Source: CAZQVN01 sp964596775
GTDB taxonomy: Bacteria; Eisenbacteria; RBG-16-71-46; JABDJR01; JAWXBZ01
Length of the DNA: 64,000 nucleotides
Direction: 5' to 3'
Assembly: GCA_964596775.1 (NCBI GenBank)
Contig: CAZQVN010000018.1
Location: 3,626 to 67,625 of the forward strand
In this document: piece by piece, positions 15,094 through 23,016 of the stretch
Layout of the letters: the number at the start of each line of letters is the position of its first letter
How positions within the stretch are numbered: the first letter of the stretch is position 1
Translations under genes and position numbers: made by a program
Notes under the pieces: model-generated
Databases searched by the model: none
Seen by the model: the letters and a program-made list of their open reading frames with translations, nothing else
Told to the model about the DNA's origin: nothing

Positions 15094-17037
15094 TCAGGGG
15101 AGAACCAGCGGCCAGAATTTCGGAATCAGCCAGATCGCGATCGCGGCGAGCAGGCAGTCCAGCGGAATCCCCATCCTCACGTAGTCCCGGAAACGGTACC
15201 CACCGGGGCCGTAGATCATCAGGCTCGTCTGGTAGCCGATCGGCATGGCGAACGCCGCCGAAGCGCCGAACGTGATCGCCGCCAGCACCGCCATCGGGTT
15301 CATTCCGAGCTGCTGTGCGCTGGATACGGCCACGGGCGCCAGCAGGGCCACCGTGGCGCTGTTGGACATGAACTCGGACACGACCATCGCCACCACGAAG
15401 AACGCACCGATCACGAGATGCGGATTGCCGAGATTCGCGCGGGCCATCCCGTCCGCGAGGGCCACCGTCACCCCCGTCTTTTCCAGCGCGCTGCCGAGCG
15501 CCAGGGCTCCCGCCAGCATGAAGATCACGCTCCAGTCCACCGCCTGGTACGCCTCGCGCGGACGCAGGCACCCGGTCAGTACCAGCGCCGCGCATCCGGC
15601 GCAGGCGGCGATCACGATGGGAAGAATGTTGAACGAGACGGCGAGGATCACGAGCAGCAGCGTGACGAGGGCCACGCGGAGCTTGTCGGGCCGCTCCGCC
15701 GGACGCTCGGGAGCGCCGACCGCCAGGTAGCCCGGGGTGTCGGCAAGATGCTGGAGGTCCGCGGCGGGTCCCTCGAGCACGAGGACGTCGCCGGGGTGAA
15801 AGCGGACGCGGTGGATCGCCTCCTCGATCACTCCGCCCGGGCGGTGGATGGCCAGGACGACGGCGTGGTAGCGCTCGGCGAACCGGGTGCCTTCGAGCGT
15901 GCGGCCGACCATCCAGGAGCCGGGGAGGATGACGAGTTCGGCCATGTGCAGCGGATCGCCGGCCGTCGCCGCCGGGATCGCGTCCGGAAGCAGCGTGCCT
16001 CCCGGTCGTGCCGGGATCGACGGGGTTTCCGACCGGACGGGCGGGGGCATCGCGCCGGCCGGGGTTGTCCGATCGGCCGCGAGGCCGTGCGGTTCCGAAC
16101 CCGGGCGGCCCCCGCCGCCCGCTTCGGAAACGGTGAACGCGGACGGATCGAGAACCGACAGGCCGGCCCGGCTGGTCATGGCCAGAATGCGGTCGAGGGA
16201 CCCGCGGACCCGGAGCGTATCGCCGGGCACCAGGTCGGGCTGGTCGGGAAGGTGCAGGCGCGCGCCGCCCCGGAGGATTTCCACGAGTTCCACATCGAAG
16301 TCGCGGAGGATGTTGTTCGGGCGGACCGGCTTGCCGACCCAGCGTGACGTGGCCGGAACGCGCAGGTCCGCGGCATAGAGTCCCGTCCGGCTGACGGGCC
16401 CGGTGGCCGCCGAAATCGCGTTCTTCGGGAGAAACCACCGTCCGACGAACAGAACGTACAGCGAACCCGCCAGGAGCATCGGCAGTCCGACCCGCCCGAG
16501 TTCGAACATCGTGAAACCCGGAAGCCCGCTTTCCACGGCGTACTGGTGGGACACGAGATTCGTGGACGTGCCGATCAGCGTGCACATGCCCCCGAACGTG
16601 GCCGCGAGCGACATCGGCATGAGCACGCGTCCGGGGCTCGCTCCCTGCCGGCGGCAGACGTCGAGAACGACGGGGATGAACACCGCCACCGCGGCCGTGT
16701 TGTTGATGAACGCGGACAGGCCCCCGACGAGAACCATGAGCAGCGCGGTCAGCAGGAACTCCGATCCCCCGAACGGGGCGAAGAAGCGCCGGGCCAGGAA
16801 CGTCAGGGCGCCGGTCCGCTCCAGTCCGTTGCTGAGGATGAGGACCGCGGCCACCGACACGGTGGCGGGGTGCGCGAATCCGGAGAACGCCTCGCCCGGA
16901 TCGAGGATCCGGGTGACCATCAGCGACAGCACCGCCAGCATGGCCACGAGATCGGGGGGATACTTTTCGCGGATGAAGCCGAAGATCGCCGCCGCGAGGA
17001 TGGCGAGAGTGAGAAGGGCCTGACCGCTGAGTTCCAT
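15094..17037 (-). CDS. SLC13/DASS-type anion or dicarboxylate permease with TrkA-C (RCK_C) domains
   Basis: A ~647-aa protein with two membrane halves (about 1-195 and 420-647) flanking a cytosolic insert. The insert contains two TrkA-C domains: residues ~215-300 (DFDVELVEILRGGARLHLPDQPDLVPGDTLRV) and ~335-420 (VHRVRFHPGDVLVLEG). A family hallmark, FINNTAAVAVFIPV, lies near residue 120, with its counterpart FMSNSATVALLAPV in the second half. Relatives move sulfate, dicarboxylates or divalent-anion substrates with Na+. Start at ATG 17037 is preferred over the upstream GTG 17082, as it begins the first helix. It is divergent from flgF. The substrate is not predictable. Confidence 0.8.
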   Translation of the reverse strand: MELSGQALLTLAILAAAIFGFIREKYPPDLVAMLAVLSLMVTRILDPGEAFSGFAHPATVSVAAVLILSNGLERTGALTFLARRFFAPFGGSEFLLTALLMVLVGGLSAFINNTAAVAVFIPVVLDVCRRQGASPGRVLMPMSLAATFGGMCTLIGTSTNLVSHQYAVESGLPGFTMFELGRVGLPMLLAGSLYVLFVGRWFLPKNAISAATGPVSRTGLYAADLRVPATSRWVGKPVRPNNILRDFDVELVEILRGGARLHLPDQPDLVPGDTLRVRGSLDRILAMTSRAGLSVLDPSAFTVSEAGGGGRPGSEPHGLAADRTTPAGAMPPPVRSETPSIPARPGGTLLPDAIPAATAGDPLHMAELVILPGSWMVGRTLEGTRFAERYHAVVLAIHRPGGVIEEAIHRVRFHPGDVLVLEGPAADLQHLADTPGYLAVGAPERPAERPDKLRVALVTLLLVILAVSFNILPIVIAACAGCAALVLTGCLRPREAYQAVDWSVIFMLAGALALGSALEKTGVTVALADGMARANLGNPHLVIGAFFVVAMVVSEFMSNSATVALLAPVAVSSAQQLGMNPMAVLAAITFGASAAFAMPIGYQTSLMIYGPGGYRFRDYVRMGIPLDCLLAAIAIWLIPKFWPLVLP

Positions 17038-17150
17038 GATCCCCCGGGTATCGGATCGACGCGCGAGAACCTGACCGGTCACAGCTTATCAGGGAAGCGC
17101 ACCGGCAAGAATCCGCCACCCGCCAGGCAGGAATTGCCTGATATCCCACC

Positions 17151-17176
17151 ACCGCCCGTGGCCGGCCACGGGCGGT
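17151..17176. promoter_or_regulatory. 26-bp perfect palindrome upstream of the flgF sigma-54 promoter
   Basis: The 26 bp beginning ACCGCCCGTGGC are a perfect palindrome. The centre lies about 115 bp before the predicted flgF start site, the usual place for an enhancer bound by an NtrC-type activator. A smaller inverted repeat (CAGGCA/TGCCTG, 17124-17140) lies just before it. Confidence 0.55.
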
Positions 17177-17250
17177 CGCCCTGTGCCGATCCACAACTAA
17201 CTTCAAGCCCACGCGGTGGTTACAGACCCCGAAATCACCCGCCGGGCCCG

Positions 17251-17267
17251 TTGGCACACCCGTTGCT
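17251..17267 (+). promoter_or_regulatory. Sigma-54 (-24/-12) promoter of the flgF operon
   Basis: TTGGCACACCCGTTGCT matches the consensus TTGGCACG-N4-TTGCW with one change and has the required 10 bp between GG and GC. Transcription would start near 17278, giving a ~56-nt leader before flgF ATG 17334, which has a GAGGAG ribosome-binding site. Confidence 0.85.
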
Positions 17268-17333
17268 CAAGTGCCTTCACGGAGAACCCGGCCGAAGCGC
17301 GTTCGACCGGATGTCAACAAGCGAGGAGAAACC

Positions 17334-18107
17334 ATGATCCCCGGACTGAAGCAATCCGCGATCGGCCTGACCCAGAGGGCGGCCGCACAGGAAGTCTTCA
17401 CGAACAACCTGGCGAACATCAACACACCCGGGTTCCGCGGTGATCGTGTCAGTTTTGTCCAGGTCCTGTCCGACGCGTCGCAACGCGCGGCGGTGCCGGG
17501 CGCGGGAACCGGCGCGCCGCCGCGGGCGGCGGGATCGGATCCCGGAACCGGGTTGTCCCGGCCGACCGCGGGCTCCGCGGTGGCGGTGACCTCGATCGAC
17601 CTGAGGCAGGGACCCGTGGAAACGACGGGAAACGATTTCGATTTTGCCGTGGACGGGGCGGGCTTCTTCGTCGTGCAGACGCCGCAGGGGGAGCGCTACA
17701 CGCGCGGCGGCGCCTTCGCGCTGGATGGGGAGGGGAAGCTCGTCACCCGTTCCGGATATCCCGTGATGTCGGACGGAGGGCCGATCACCGTGGAATCCGG
17801 CAAGCTCTACGTCGGCGCCGACGGCTCGATCTCGCTGAACGGCGAGTCCACCGGGAGGATCCGTCTCGTGTCGTTCGCGAACCCGCGCGACCTGAAGCGC
17901 ACGGCCAACGGCCTGTTCGAGGCCGCCGGGCGGCCGCAGGAGGCCACCGGCCGCGTCCTCCAGGGAAGCCTCGAGGGATCGAACGTGAACCCGATGGAGG
18001 CGCTCACGGAAATGATGATGGCGCTCCGCGAGTTCGAGGCAAACCAGAAGGCGCTGAAGGCCCAGGACGAAACGGCGGAAAAACTGATCGGCGAGTCCGG
18101 ACGCTAG
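17334..18107 (+). CDS. flgF: Flagellar basal-body rod protein FlgF
   Basis: FlgF forms part of the proximal rod that crosses the periplasm. The 257-aa protein starts with the rod/hook N-terminal motif NNLANINTPGFR (about 24-35). It has the FlgE/F/G-like core (FAVDGAGFFVVQTPQGERYTRGGAF) and ends with the conserved C-terminal segment LEGSNVNPMEALTEMMMALREFEANQKALKAQDE. ATG 17334 has GAGGAG 7 nt upstream. It is the first gene of the sigma-54-driven operon. FlgF and FlgG are closely related; the shorter length and position before a clear flgG support flgF. Confidence 0.88.
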   Translation: MIPGLKQSAIGLTQRAAAQEVFTNNLANINTPGFRGDRVSFVQVLSDASQRAAVPGAGTGAPPRAAGSDPGTGLSRPTAGSAVAVTSIDLRQGPVETTGNDFDFAVDGAGFFVVQTPQGERYTRGGAFALDGEGKLVTRSGYPVMSDGGPITVESGKLYVGADGSISLNGESTGRIRLVSFANPRDLKRTANGLFEAAGRPQEATGRVLQGSLEGSNVNPMEALTEMMMALREFEANQKALKAQDETAEKLIGESGR

Positions 18108-18135
18108 ACCGGCTTTCCGGAGTGACGCAACACGC

Positions 18136-18152
18136 CTCACCGTACCGGTGAG
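18136..18152 (+). promoter_or_regulatory. Hairpin just upstream of the flgG ribosome-binding site
   Basis: CTCACCG-TAC-CGGTGAG forms a perfect 7-bp stem ending 4 nt before the AAGGAGG of flgG, inside the flgF-flgG gap. It may tune flgG translation or protect a processed mRNA end. Confidence 0.4.
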
Positions 18153-18169
18153 CGAAGGAGGTTGAATCG

Positions 18170-18955
18170 ATGCTGAGGGCGATGCGTTCGGCGGCCAGTG
18201 GAATGGCCGCCCAGCAGATGTTCGTGGACACGATCGCGAACAATCTCGCGAACATCAACACGACCGGTTTCAAGAAGGCGCGGGCCCGCTTCGAGGACCT
18301 TCTCTACCAGACGACGCGCCCGGCCGGGCTGCCCACCGGCGCCGGCACCGGCACGCCGATGGCCACGCAGGTCGGTCACGGCGCCCGCATCGTGGGAACG
18401 GAAAAACTGTTTTCCCAGGGGGACACGGAAGTGACCGGCAACCCGTTCGACGTGGAAATCCAGGGGGACGGGTTCTTCCAGTTCCTCTCGCCGGCGTCGG
18501 AGATCGTCTACTCGCGCGACGGGGCGCTCCGCCTCGACGCGGAAGGGCGGATCGTGTCGGGAATGGGCTACCCGCTCGAACCGGCGATCACCCTGCCCCA
18601 GGAAACCACCGCCGTGTACATCTCGCCGGAAGGGGAAGTCCAGGCGATGACGCCGGGCGGCGACCCGCAGGTCGTCGGCCGGATCGAACTGGCCCGCTTC
18701 ACGAACGCGGCCGGTCTCGAGTCGCTCGGCGGAAACTTCATGCGCAAGACCGCGGCCTCCGGAGAGGCGATCGTCGGCACGCCCGGCGAAGCGGGCATCG
18801 GCGCGATCTCGCAGGGAACGCTGGAACGTTCGAACGTGTCCGTCGTCGACGAAATGGTGGCGATGATCGTGGCCCAGCGCGCCTACGAGATCAACGCGAA
18901 GGCGATCCAGAGTTCGGACGAGATGATGTCGCAGACCAACAACCTGAAACGGTAA
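18170..18955 (+). CDS. flgG: Flagellar distal rod protein FlgG
   Basis: FlgG builds the distal rod, the drive shaft within the L/P rings. The 261-aa length is standard (260 in enterics). It shows the canonical N-terminus MLRAMRSAASGMAAQQMFVDTIANNLANINTTGFK, given here in part, the DVEIQGDGFFQF core, and a C-terminus with LERSNVSVVDEMVAMIVAQRAYEINAKAIQSSDEM. AAGGAGG precedes the ATG by 7 nt. It follows flgF by 62 bp and leads flgA by 6 bp. Confidence 0.95.
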   Translation: MLRAMRSAASGMAAQQMFVDTIANNLANINTTGFKKARARFEDLLYQTTRPAGLPTGAGTGTPMATQVGHGARIVGTEKLFSQGDTEVTGNPFDVEIQGDGFFQFLSPASEIVYSRDGALRLDAEGRIVSGMGYPLEPAITLPQETTAVYISPEGEVQAMTPGGDPQVVGRIELARFTNAAGLESLGGNFMRKTAASGEAIVGTPGEAGIGAISQGTLERSNVSVVDEMVAMIVAQRAYEINAKAIQSSDEMMSQTNNLKR

Positions 18956-18961
18956 CCGGCC

Positions 18962-19732
18962 ATGAAACGAAACCTTACATCGCACGGATACGCACCGCTT
19001 CTGCTCCTGTCGGTCCTGGCGCTGCTCGTCCTGCCGGCGCTGACCGGAACGGCGGCGCCGCCGCCGAACACGGCCTCGGCCCTGTTTCCGAAGAGCGGCA
19101 CGGTCATTCCGCTGGCCCAGGTCAAGGCGCTGATCGCCGAGGACCTCGACCGGCGCGGCTACGACGGCGAACGGGTCGACACGTTCCCGGAGTCGGTGGC
19201 CGGGCTGGCCTTCGAGCCGGGGGAAACGGGCTATCGCGTGTCGTCGCCGAACAGCGCGGCGCGGACGGGTCCGGTGTCGTTCTACGTGGAAACGTTCGCG
19301 GGAGGAACGCTCTCGCGCACGCTTCCGGTGACGGTCTGGGTGCAGCTGTTCCGCGAGCAATGCGTGACGAAGACGTCGCTCGCCCGCGGGCAGGCGATCA
19401 CCGCCGCCGACGTGGAACTGGCGCGGGTGGACCTCGGCAACGCCGCGGACGAAGGGTATGCCTCGATCGACGAATGCGTGGGACTGCGGGTCCGCCGCAC
19501 CCTTCCGGCCGGCTGGACGCTCACCACGCGCGACCTGGAACGGATGCCCGCGGTGAAGCGGGGACAGAAGACGACGGTCCGCTACCGGCACGGCGGAATC
19601 TCCGCGGTGGCCACGGTGGAGGTGAAGGCGGACGGCTGGGTCGGCGACTCCGTGCCGGTCGTCAACGTGGATTCGAAGCGCGGTTTCACGGCGTTCGTGG
19701 CCGGACCGGGAGTCCTGGAGGCGGTGCGATGA
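18962..19732 (+). CDS. flgA: Flagella basal body P-ring formation protein FlgA
   Basis: FlgA is a periplasmic chaperone that helps FlgI assemble into the P-ring. The 256-aa protein has a Sec signal peptide (about 1-31, ending GTAA). A C-terminal SAF domain starts near residue 137 (TKTSLARGQAITAADVELARVDLG ... VGLRVRRTLPAGWTLTTRDLE), and the final strands are VKRGQKTTVRY and GFTAFVAGPGVLEAVR. It sits between flgG and flgH and overlaps flgH by 4 bp (ATGA), indicating translational coupling. Confidence 0.88.
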   Translation: MKRNLTSHGYAPLLLLSVLALLVLPALTGTAAPPPNTASALFPKSGTVIPLAQVKALIAEDLDRRGYDGERVDTFPESVAGLAFEPGETGYRVSSPNSAARTGPVSFYVETFAGGTLSRTLPVTVWVQLFREQCVTKTSLARGQAITAADVELARVDLGNAADEGYASIDECVGLRVRRTLPAGWTLTTRDLERMPAVKRGQKTTVRYRHGGISAVATVEVKADGWVGDSVPVVNVDSKRGFTAFVAGPGVLEAVR

Positions 19733-20325
19733 ACCGATTCCAGGGCGCGGTTCTTGCGGTGTGGCTCGTGGTGGTGCTGGCGGGTTCCGCCGCCGCGGGG
19801 GGGGAAGGGTCGCTGTGGAGCGACCGCAAGGACTTCTTCACGAACCGCAAGGCGAAGGACGTCGGCGACGTCGTGACGATCCTCATCGACGAGCAGGCGC
19901 TGGCGGGGTCGCAGGCGCGGACGAAGACGGAATCCGCGTCGGCGCAGTCCGTGTCGGCGCCGGACGGCAAGGGGATCCTCGGGTTCATCGACCTGTTCTC
20001 CGGCGGCCTGTCCACGGACGATTCGTTCGAGGGGAAGGGGGAGACGAGCCGCTCCGGAAGCCTCAGGGCCCGGATGTCGGCCACCATCGTCGAGGTCCTT
20101 CCGAACGGCAATCTCATGGTCCAGGGGTCGCGCGAGGTCATCATCAACCAGGAAAAGCAGAGGCTGACGCTGACCGGAATGGTGCGCCCCGAGGACGTGA
20201 ACGCGAACAACACCGTGATGTCGACGTTCCTGGCCGACGCGCGGATCACCTACGACGGCAAGGGAACCGTGCACGGCGCCCAGCGGCGCGGCATCGTCAC
20301 CCGGATCCTGTCCTTCCTTTTCTAG
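19729..20325 (+). CDS. flgH: Flagellar L-ring protein FlgH, lacking the usual lipobox
   Basis: FlgH forms the outer-membrane bushing (L-ring). The 198-aa protein has the family core DVGDVVTILIDEQALA and the C-terminal LPNGNLMVQGSREVIINQEKQ, TLTGMVRPEDVNANNTV, and ADARITYDGKG. FlgH is normally a lipoprotein with a Cys at the signal cleavage site. Here the signal peptide ends LAGSAAAGGEG with no Cys, so it appears to be processed by signal peptidase I. The ATG overlaps the flgA stop and has GGAGG 7 nt upstream. Confidence 0.93.
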   Translation: MNRFQGAVLAVWLVVVLAGSAAAGGEGSLWSDRKDFFTNRKAKDVGDVVTILIDEQALAGSQARTKTESASAQSVSAPDGKGILGFIDLFSGGLSTDDSFEGKGETSRSGSLRARMSATIVEVLPNGNLMVQGSREVIINQEKQRLTLTGMVRPEDVNANNTVMSTFLADARITYDGKGTVHGAQRRGIVTRILSFLF

Positions 20326-20337
20326 ACGAGGAGACTC

Positions 20338-21453
20338 ATGCTCATGCTCCGTTCCGCCCGTCCGGCGTTCCTGGCTGCGGCGCTTGCCTGTCTGCTGGCC
20401 GGCGATGCGTTCGCCGGCGGCGCCCGCATCAAGGACCTGGCCCGGATCGAAGGGTTCCGCGAGAACCAGCTGATCGGCTACGGCCTGGTCGTCGGTCTCG
20501 ACGGCACGGGGGACAAGGGGCGCACCGGCTTCACGCAGCAGACGCTGGCGAACATGCTCGAGGGGCTCGGCCTCTCGCTGCCCGCCGACGCCATCCGGGT
20601 CAAGAACGTGGCGGCCGTGCTGGTGACCGCCACCCTGCCGCCGTTTGCGCAGCCGGGAACGCGGATCGACGTGGTCGTGTCCTCGCTCGGCGACGCCACC
20701 GACCTCAAGGGGGGGATCCTCGTCCAGACGCCGCTGTCGGCGGCGAACGGCGACGTGTACGCGGTGGCCCAGGGCGCGATGTCGGTCGGCGGGTTCCAGG
20801 CGGAGGGGTCGTCCGGTTCCTCCGTGCAGCGCAACCACGTGACCGTGGGGCGCATTCCGAACGGAGCGCTGATCGAGCGGGACGTGCCGTCCGCCTTCAT
20901 GAAGTCGGGGAACCTCAACATTCTTCTCAACGAGCCGGATTTCACGACGGCGTCGCGCATGGCCAGGGCGATCTGCGACGAGCTGGGCGCGCCGGTGGCG
21001 GTGGCCCGCGACCCGGGCACGGTGACCGTGTACCAGGCCGATTCGCTCCAGAACCCGGTGACGTTCGTGGCCCGCCTCGAGCAGGTGCGGATGACGCCCG
21101 AGGAAGTGGCCCGGGTGGTCATCAACGAACGCACCGGCACGATCGTGGCCGGGAACATGGTGACGATCGGCCAGGTGGCGATCAGCCACGGCAACCTGAA
21201 CGTGGAGGTGTCCGCCGGCTTCGACGTGTCGCAGCCGCCGCCGCTGTCGCGCGGCGAAACGACCGTCGTTCCGGAATCGCGGGTCAACGCCCGCGAGGAC
21301 AAGGGGGGCGTGGTGGTCGTGGAGGAGAGCACCACGATCCAGGACGTGGCCAAGGCCCTGAACGCGATCGGCGCCTCGCCGCGGGACATCATCTCCATTT
21401 TCCAGGCCATCAAGGCCGCCGGCGCGCTGCGCGCCGAGCTGGTGATCCTCTAG
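20338..21453 (+). CDS. flgI: Flagellar P-ring protein FlgI
   Basis: FlgI forms the peptidoglycan-level bushing of the motor. The 371-aa protein matches the normal length (~365). A signal peptide ends at GDAFAGG. The conserved opening ARIKDLARIEGFRENQLIGYGLVVGLDGTGD (in part) and the C-terminal TIQDVAKALNAIGASPRDIISIFQAIKAAGALRAEL are diagnostic. It lies 12 bp after flgH and 2 bp before flgJ. Confidence 0.96.
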   Translation: MLMLRSARPAFLAAALACLLAGDAFAGGARIKDLARIEGFRENQLIGYGLVVGLDGTGDKGRTGFTQQTLANMLEGLGLSLPADAIRVKNVAAVLVTATLPPFAQPGTRIDVVVSSLGDATDLKGGILVQTPLSAANGDVYAVAQGAMSVGGFQAEGSSGSSVQRNHVTVGRIPNGALIERDVPSAFMKSGNLNILLNEPDFTTASRMARAICDELGAPVAVARDPGTVTVYQADSLQNPVTFVARLEQVRMTPEEVARVVINERTGTIVAGNMVTIGQVAISHGNLNVEVSAGFDVSQPPPLSRGETTVVPESRVNAREDKGGVVVVEESTTIQDVAKALNAIGASPRDIISIFQAIKAAGALRAELVIL

Positions 21454-21455
21454 CC

Positions 21456-22496
21456 ATGGACAGGACTACGCCGATTTCCCTCGCCGGGAAGGCGTCCCCC
21501 CTTGCGCAGCCGGTGACGGTCCGCGAGGGGGGCGCGCCGCTTTCCGTGAACCGCGGAAAGGCTCTTGGGGTGGCCGGGGAAAACCGCGACACGCCGGAGG
21601 GGGTGCGGAAGGCGGCGCGGCAGTTCGAATCGTTCTTCATCTCCTACCTGTTCAAGGTGATGAAGGAGTCGGTGCCCGATTCGCCGTTCTCGGGCGGATC
21701 GTCGCAGGCCTCGATGTACGAGGACATGTTCGGCGCCGAGCTCGGCAACAGCCTGGCGCACCAGGGCGGGCTCGGCCTGGCCGACTTTCTCGAGCGGAAC
21801 ATGCTCCGCTCGGCGTCCGCGGGGCCGCCGGACCCGTTTCCGGGCGCCGGCCGGAAGAAGGCGACCCCGATCGAGCTCTCCGGCGACGCCGTGCAAAAAG
21901 CAATGCGCTCCCTCAAATCCCGGCCGATAACGGAAGGGACGGCCGGCTCCCCGGGAACGGAGGGTGCCAGCCGGACCTCGAGCGCCGGGCTCCGGTCGTC
22001 GGCCTTCGCGGCGGACGGGTCGGCGGCTCCGGCGGACCGGACCGCGGTGGCAAGGCCGCTCCGCCTCCCGGTGATCTCCGATTCCGTGGGGCGCGCGCTG
22101 GATGAGGCCGCGGCCACGGCCGGCGTGGACCCCAATCTCGTCCGGGCGGTGGCCATGGCCGAATCCGGGGGCAATCCGAAGGCGCAGTCGCCGAAGGGGG
22201 CAAAGGGACTCATGCAGTTGATGGCCGGCACGGCGCGCGAACTCGGCGTCACGAAGATCTTCGATCCGCTGGAGAACGCGCTCGGGGGCGCCCGCTACCT
22301 GAAACGGATGCTGGTGCGCCACGGCGGCGACGAAACGCTGGCGCTGGCGTCGTACAACGCCGGGCCGGGCACGGTCAGCCGCCACGGCGGCGTTCCTCCG
22401 TACCGCGAAACGCGCGACTACATTGAACGGGTGCTCCGCTTCCGCGATCAGCTGAACGCGGAAGGAGCGGCGAAGCCGGGAGACACGGAATCATGA
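21456..22496 (+). CDS. flgJ: FlgJ: rod-cap domain fused to a lytic transglycosylase
   Basis: FlgJ caps the growing rod and opens the peptidoglycan. The N-terminal rod-binding domain is at about 45-115 (AARQFESFFISYLFKVMKESVPDSPF; DMFGAELGNSLAHQGGLGLAD). A low-complexity linker leads to a C-terminal SLT-type lytic transglycosylase (about 205-335). Its catalytic Glu is in AVAMAESGGNPKAQSPKGAKGLMQL, followed by SYNAGPGTVSRHGGVPPYRETRDYI. Enteric FlgJ instead carries a glucosaminidase domain, so this is the alternative architecture. It overlaps flgN by 4 bp. Confidence 0.92.
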   Translation: MDRTTPISLAGKASPLAQPVTVREGGAPLSVNRGKALGVAGENRDTPEGVRKAARQFESFFISYLFKVMKESVPDSPFSGGSSQASMYEDMFGAELGNSLAHQGGLGLADFLERNMLRSASAGPPDPFPGAGRKKATPIELSGDAVQKAMRSLKSRPITEGTAGSPGTEGASRTSSAGLRSSAFAADGSAAPADRTAVARPLRLPVISDSVGRALDEAAATAGVDPNLVRAVAMAESGGNPKAQSPKGAKGLMQLMAGTARELGVTKIFDPLENALGGARYLKRMLVRHGGDETLALASYNAGPGTVSRHGGVPPYRETRDYIERVLRFRDQLNAEGAAKPGDTES

Positions 22497-23005
22497 GCGC
22501 CCCTTTCGAATCGCTCGTAGCGGCGCTGGAGGAGGAAGCGCGCGTCTTCGAGGATCTGGTGGCCTGCGGCAAGAGCGAGCGGGATCACCTGATTTCCGGT
22601 GACGTGACCGCGCTCTCGGAAAACCTGGCCGCGCAGAAGGTCCTGATCGACCGGCTGTCGGGGGCCGAAACGGCCCGGAACGCCGCGCTGGACGCCTGGC
22701 GGGATCGCGCGCCGGACGCGCCCGACGGGCCGGCCCCGGGGCTGCGTTCGGTCATCGCCATGGCGCCGCCGGACGTGGCGCGGCGACTCGGGGCGCTGCG
22801 CGACCGGCTGACCGGATCGGCGGAGGAACTGCGGACGATCGCACGGAACAACTACTTTCTGGCGCTCAAGGGGCTGGAGTTCGTGGACTCCACGGTGAAG
22901 ATCGTGGCCGACCACGTGTCCGGCCCGGAAAAGCCGACATACACAGGACCGGGACGGACGGACGCCGCCAGGGGGCGCGCGCTGCTCGTGGACCGGACGG
23001 CCTAG
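22493..23005 (+). CDS. flgN: FlgN-type export chaperone for FlgK/FlgL
   Basis: A 170-aa, mostly helical protein. The first 130 residues have the FlgN pattern of long helices (SLVAALEEEARVFEDLVACGKSERDHLISGDVTALSENLAAQKVLIDRL, in part). FlgN binds the hook-filament junction proteins and delivers them to the export gate. Sequence similarity within this family is always weak; the call rests on helix pattern, size and its place directly before flgK and flgL, overlapping flgJ by 4 bp. Confidence 0.75.
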   Translation: MSAPFESLVAALEEEARVFEDLVACGKSERDHLISGDVTALSENLAAQKVLIDRLSGAETARNAALDAWRDRAPDAPDGPAPGLRSVIAMAPPDVARRLGALRDRLTGSAEELRTIARNNYFLALKGLEFVDSTVKIVADHVSGPEKPTYTGPGRTDAARGRALLVDRTA

Positions 23006-23016
23006 GGGGGACGCGG

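Noticed and set aside
14939..17257. Minus-strand ORF of 772 aa overlapping the SLC13 transporter
   Set aside because: Different frame from the transporter, whose membrane segments and DASS motifs are clear; the long ORF is Arg/Pro-rich.
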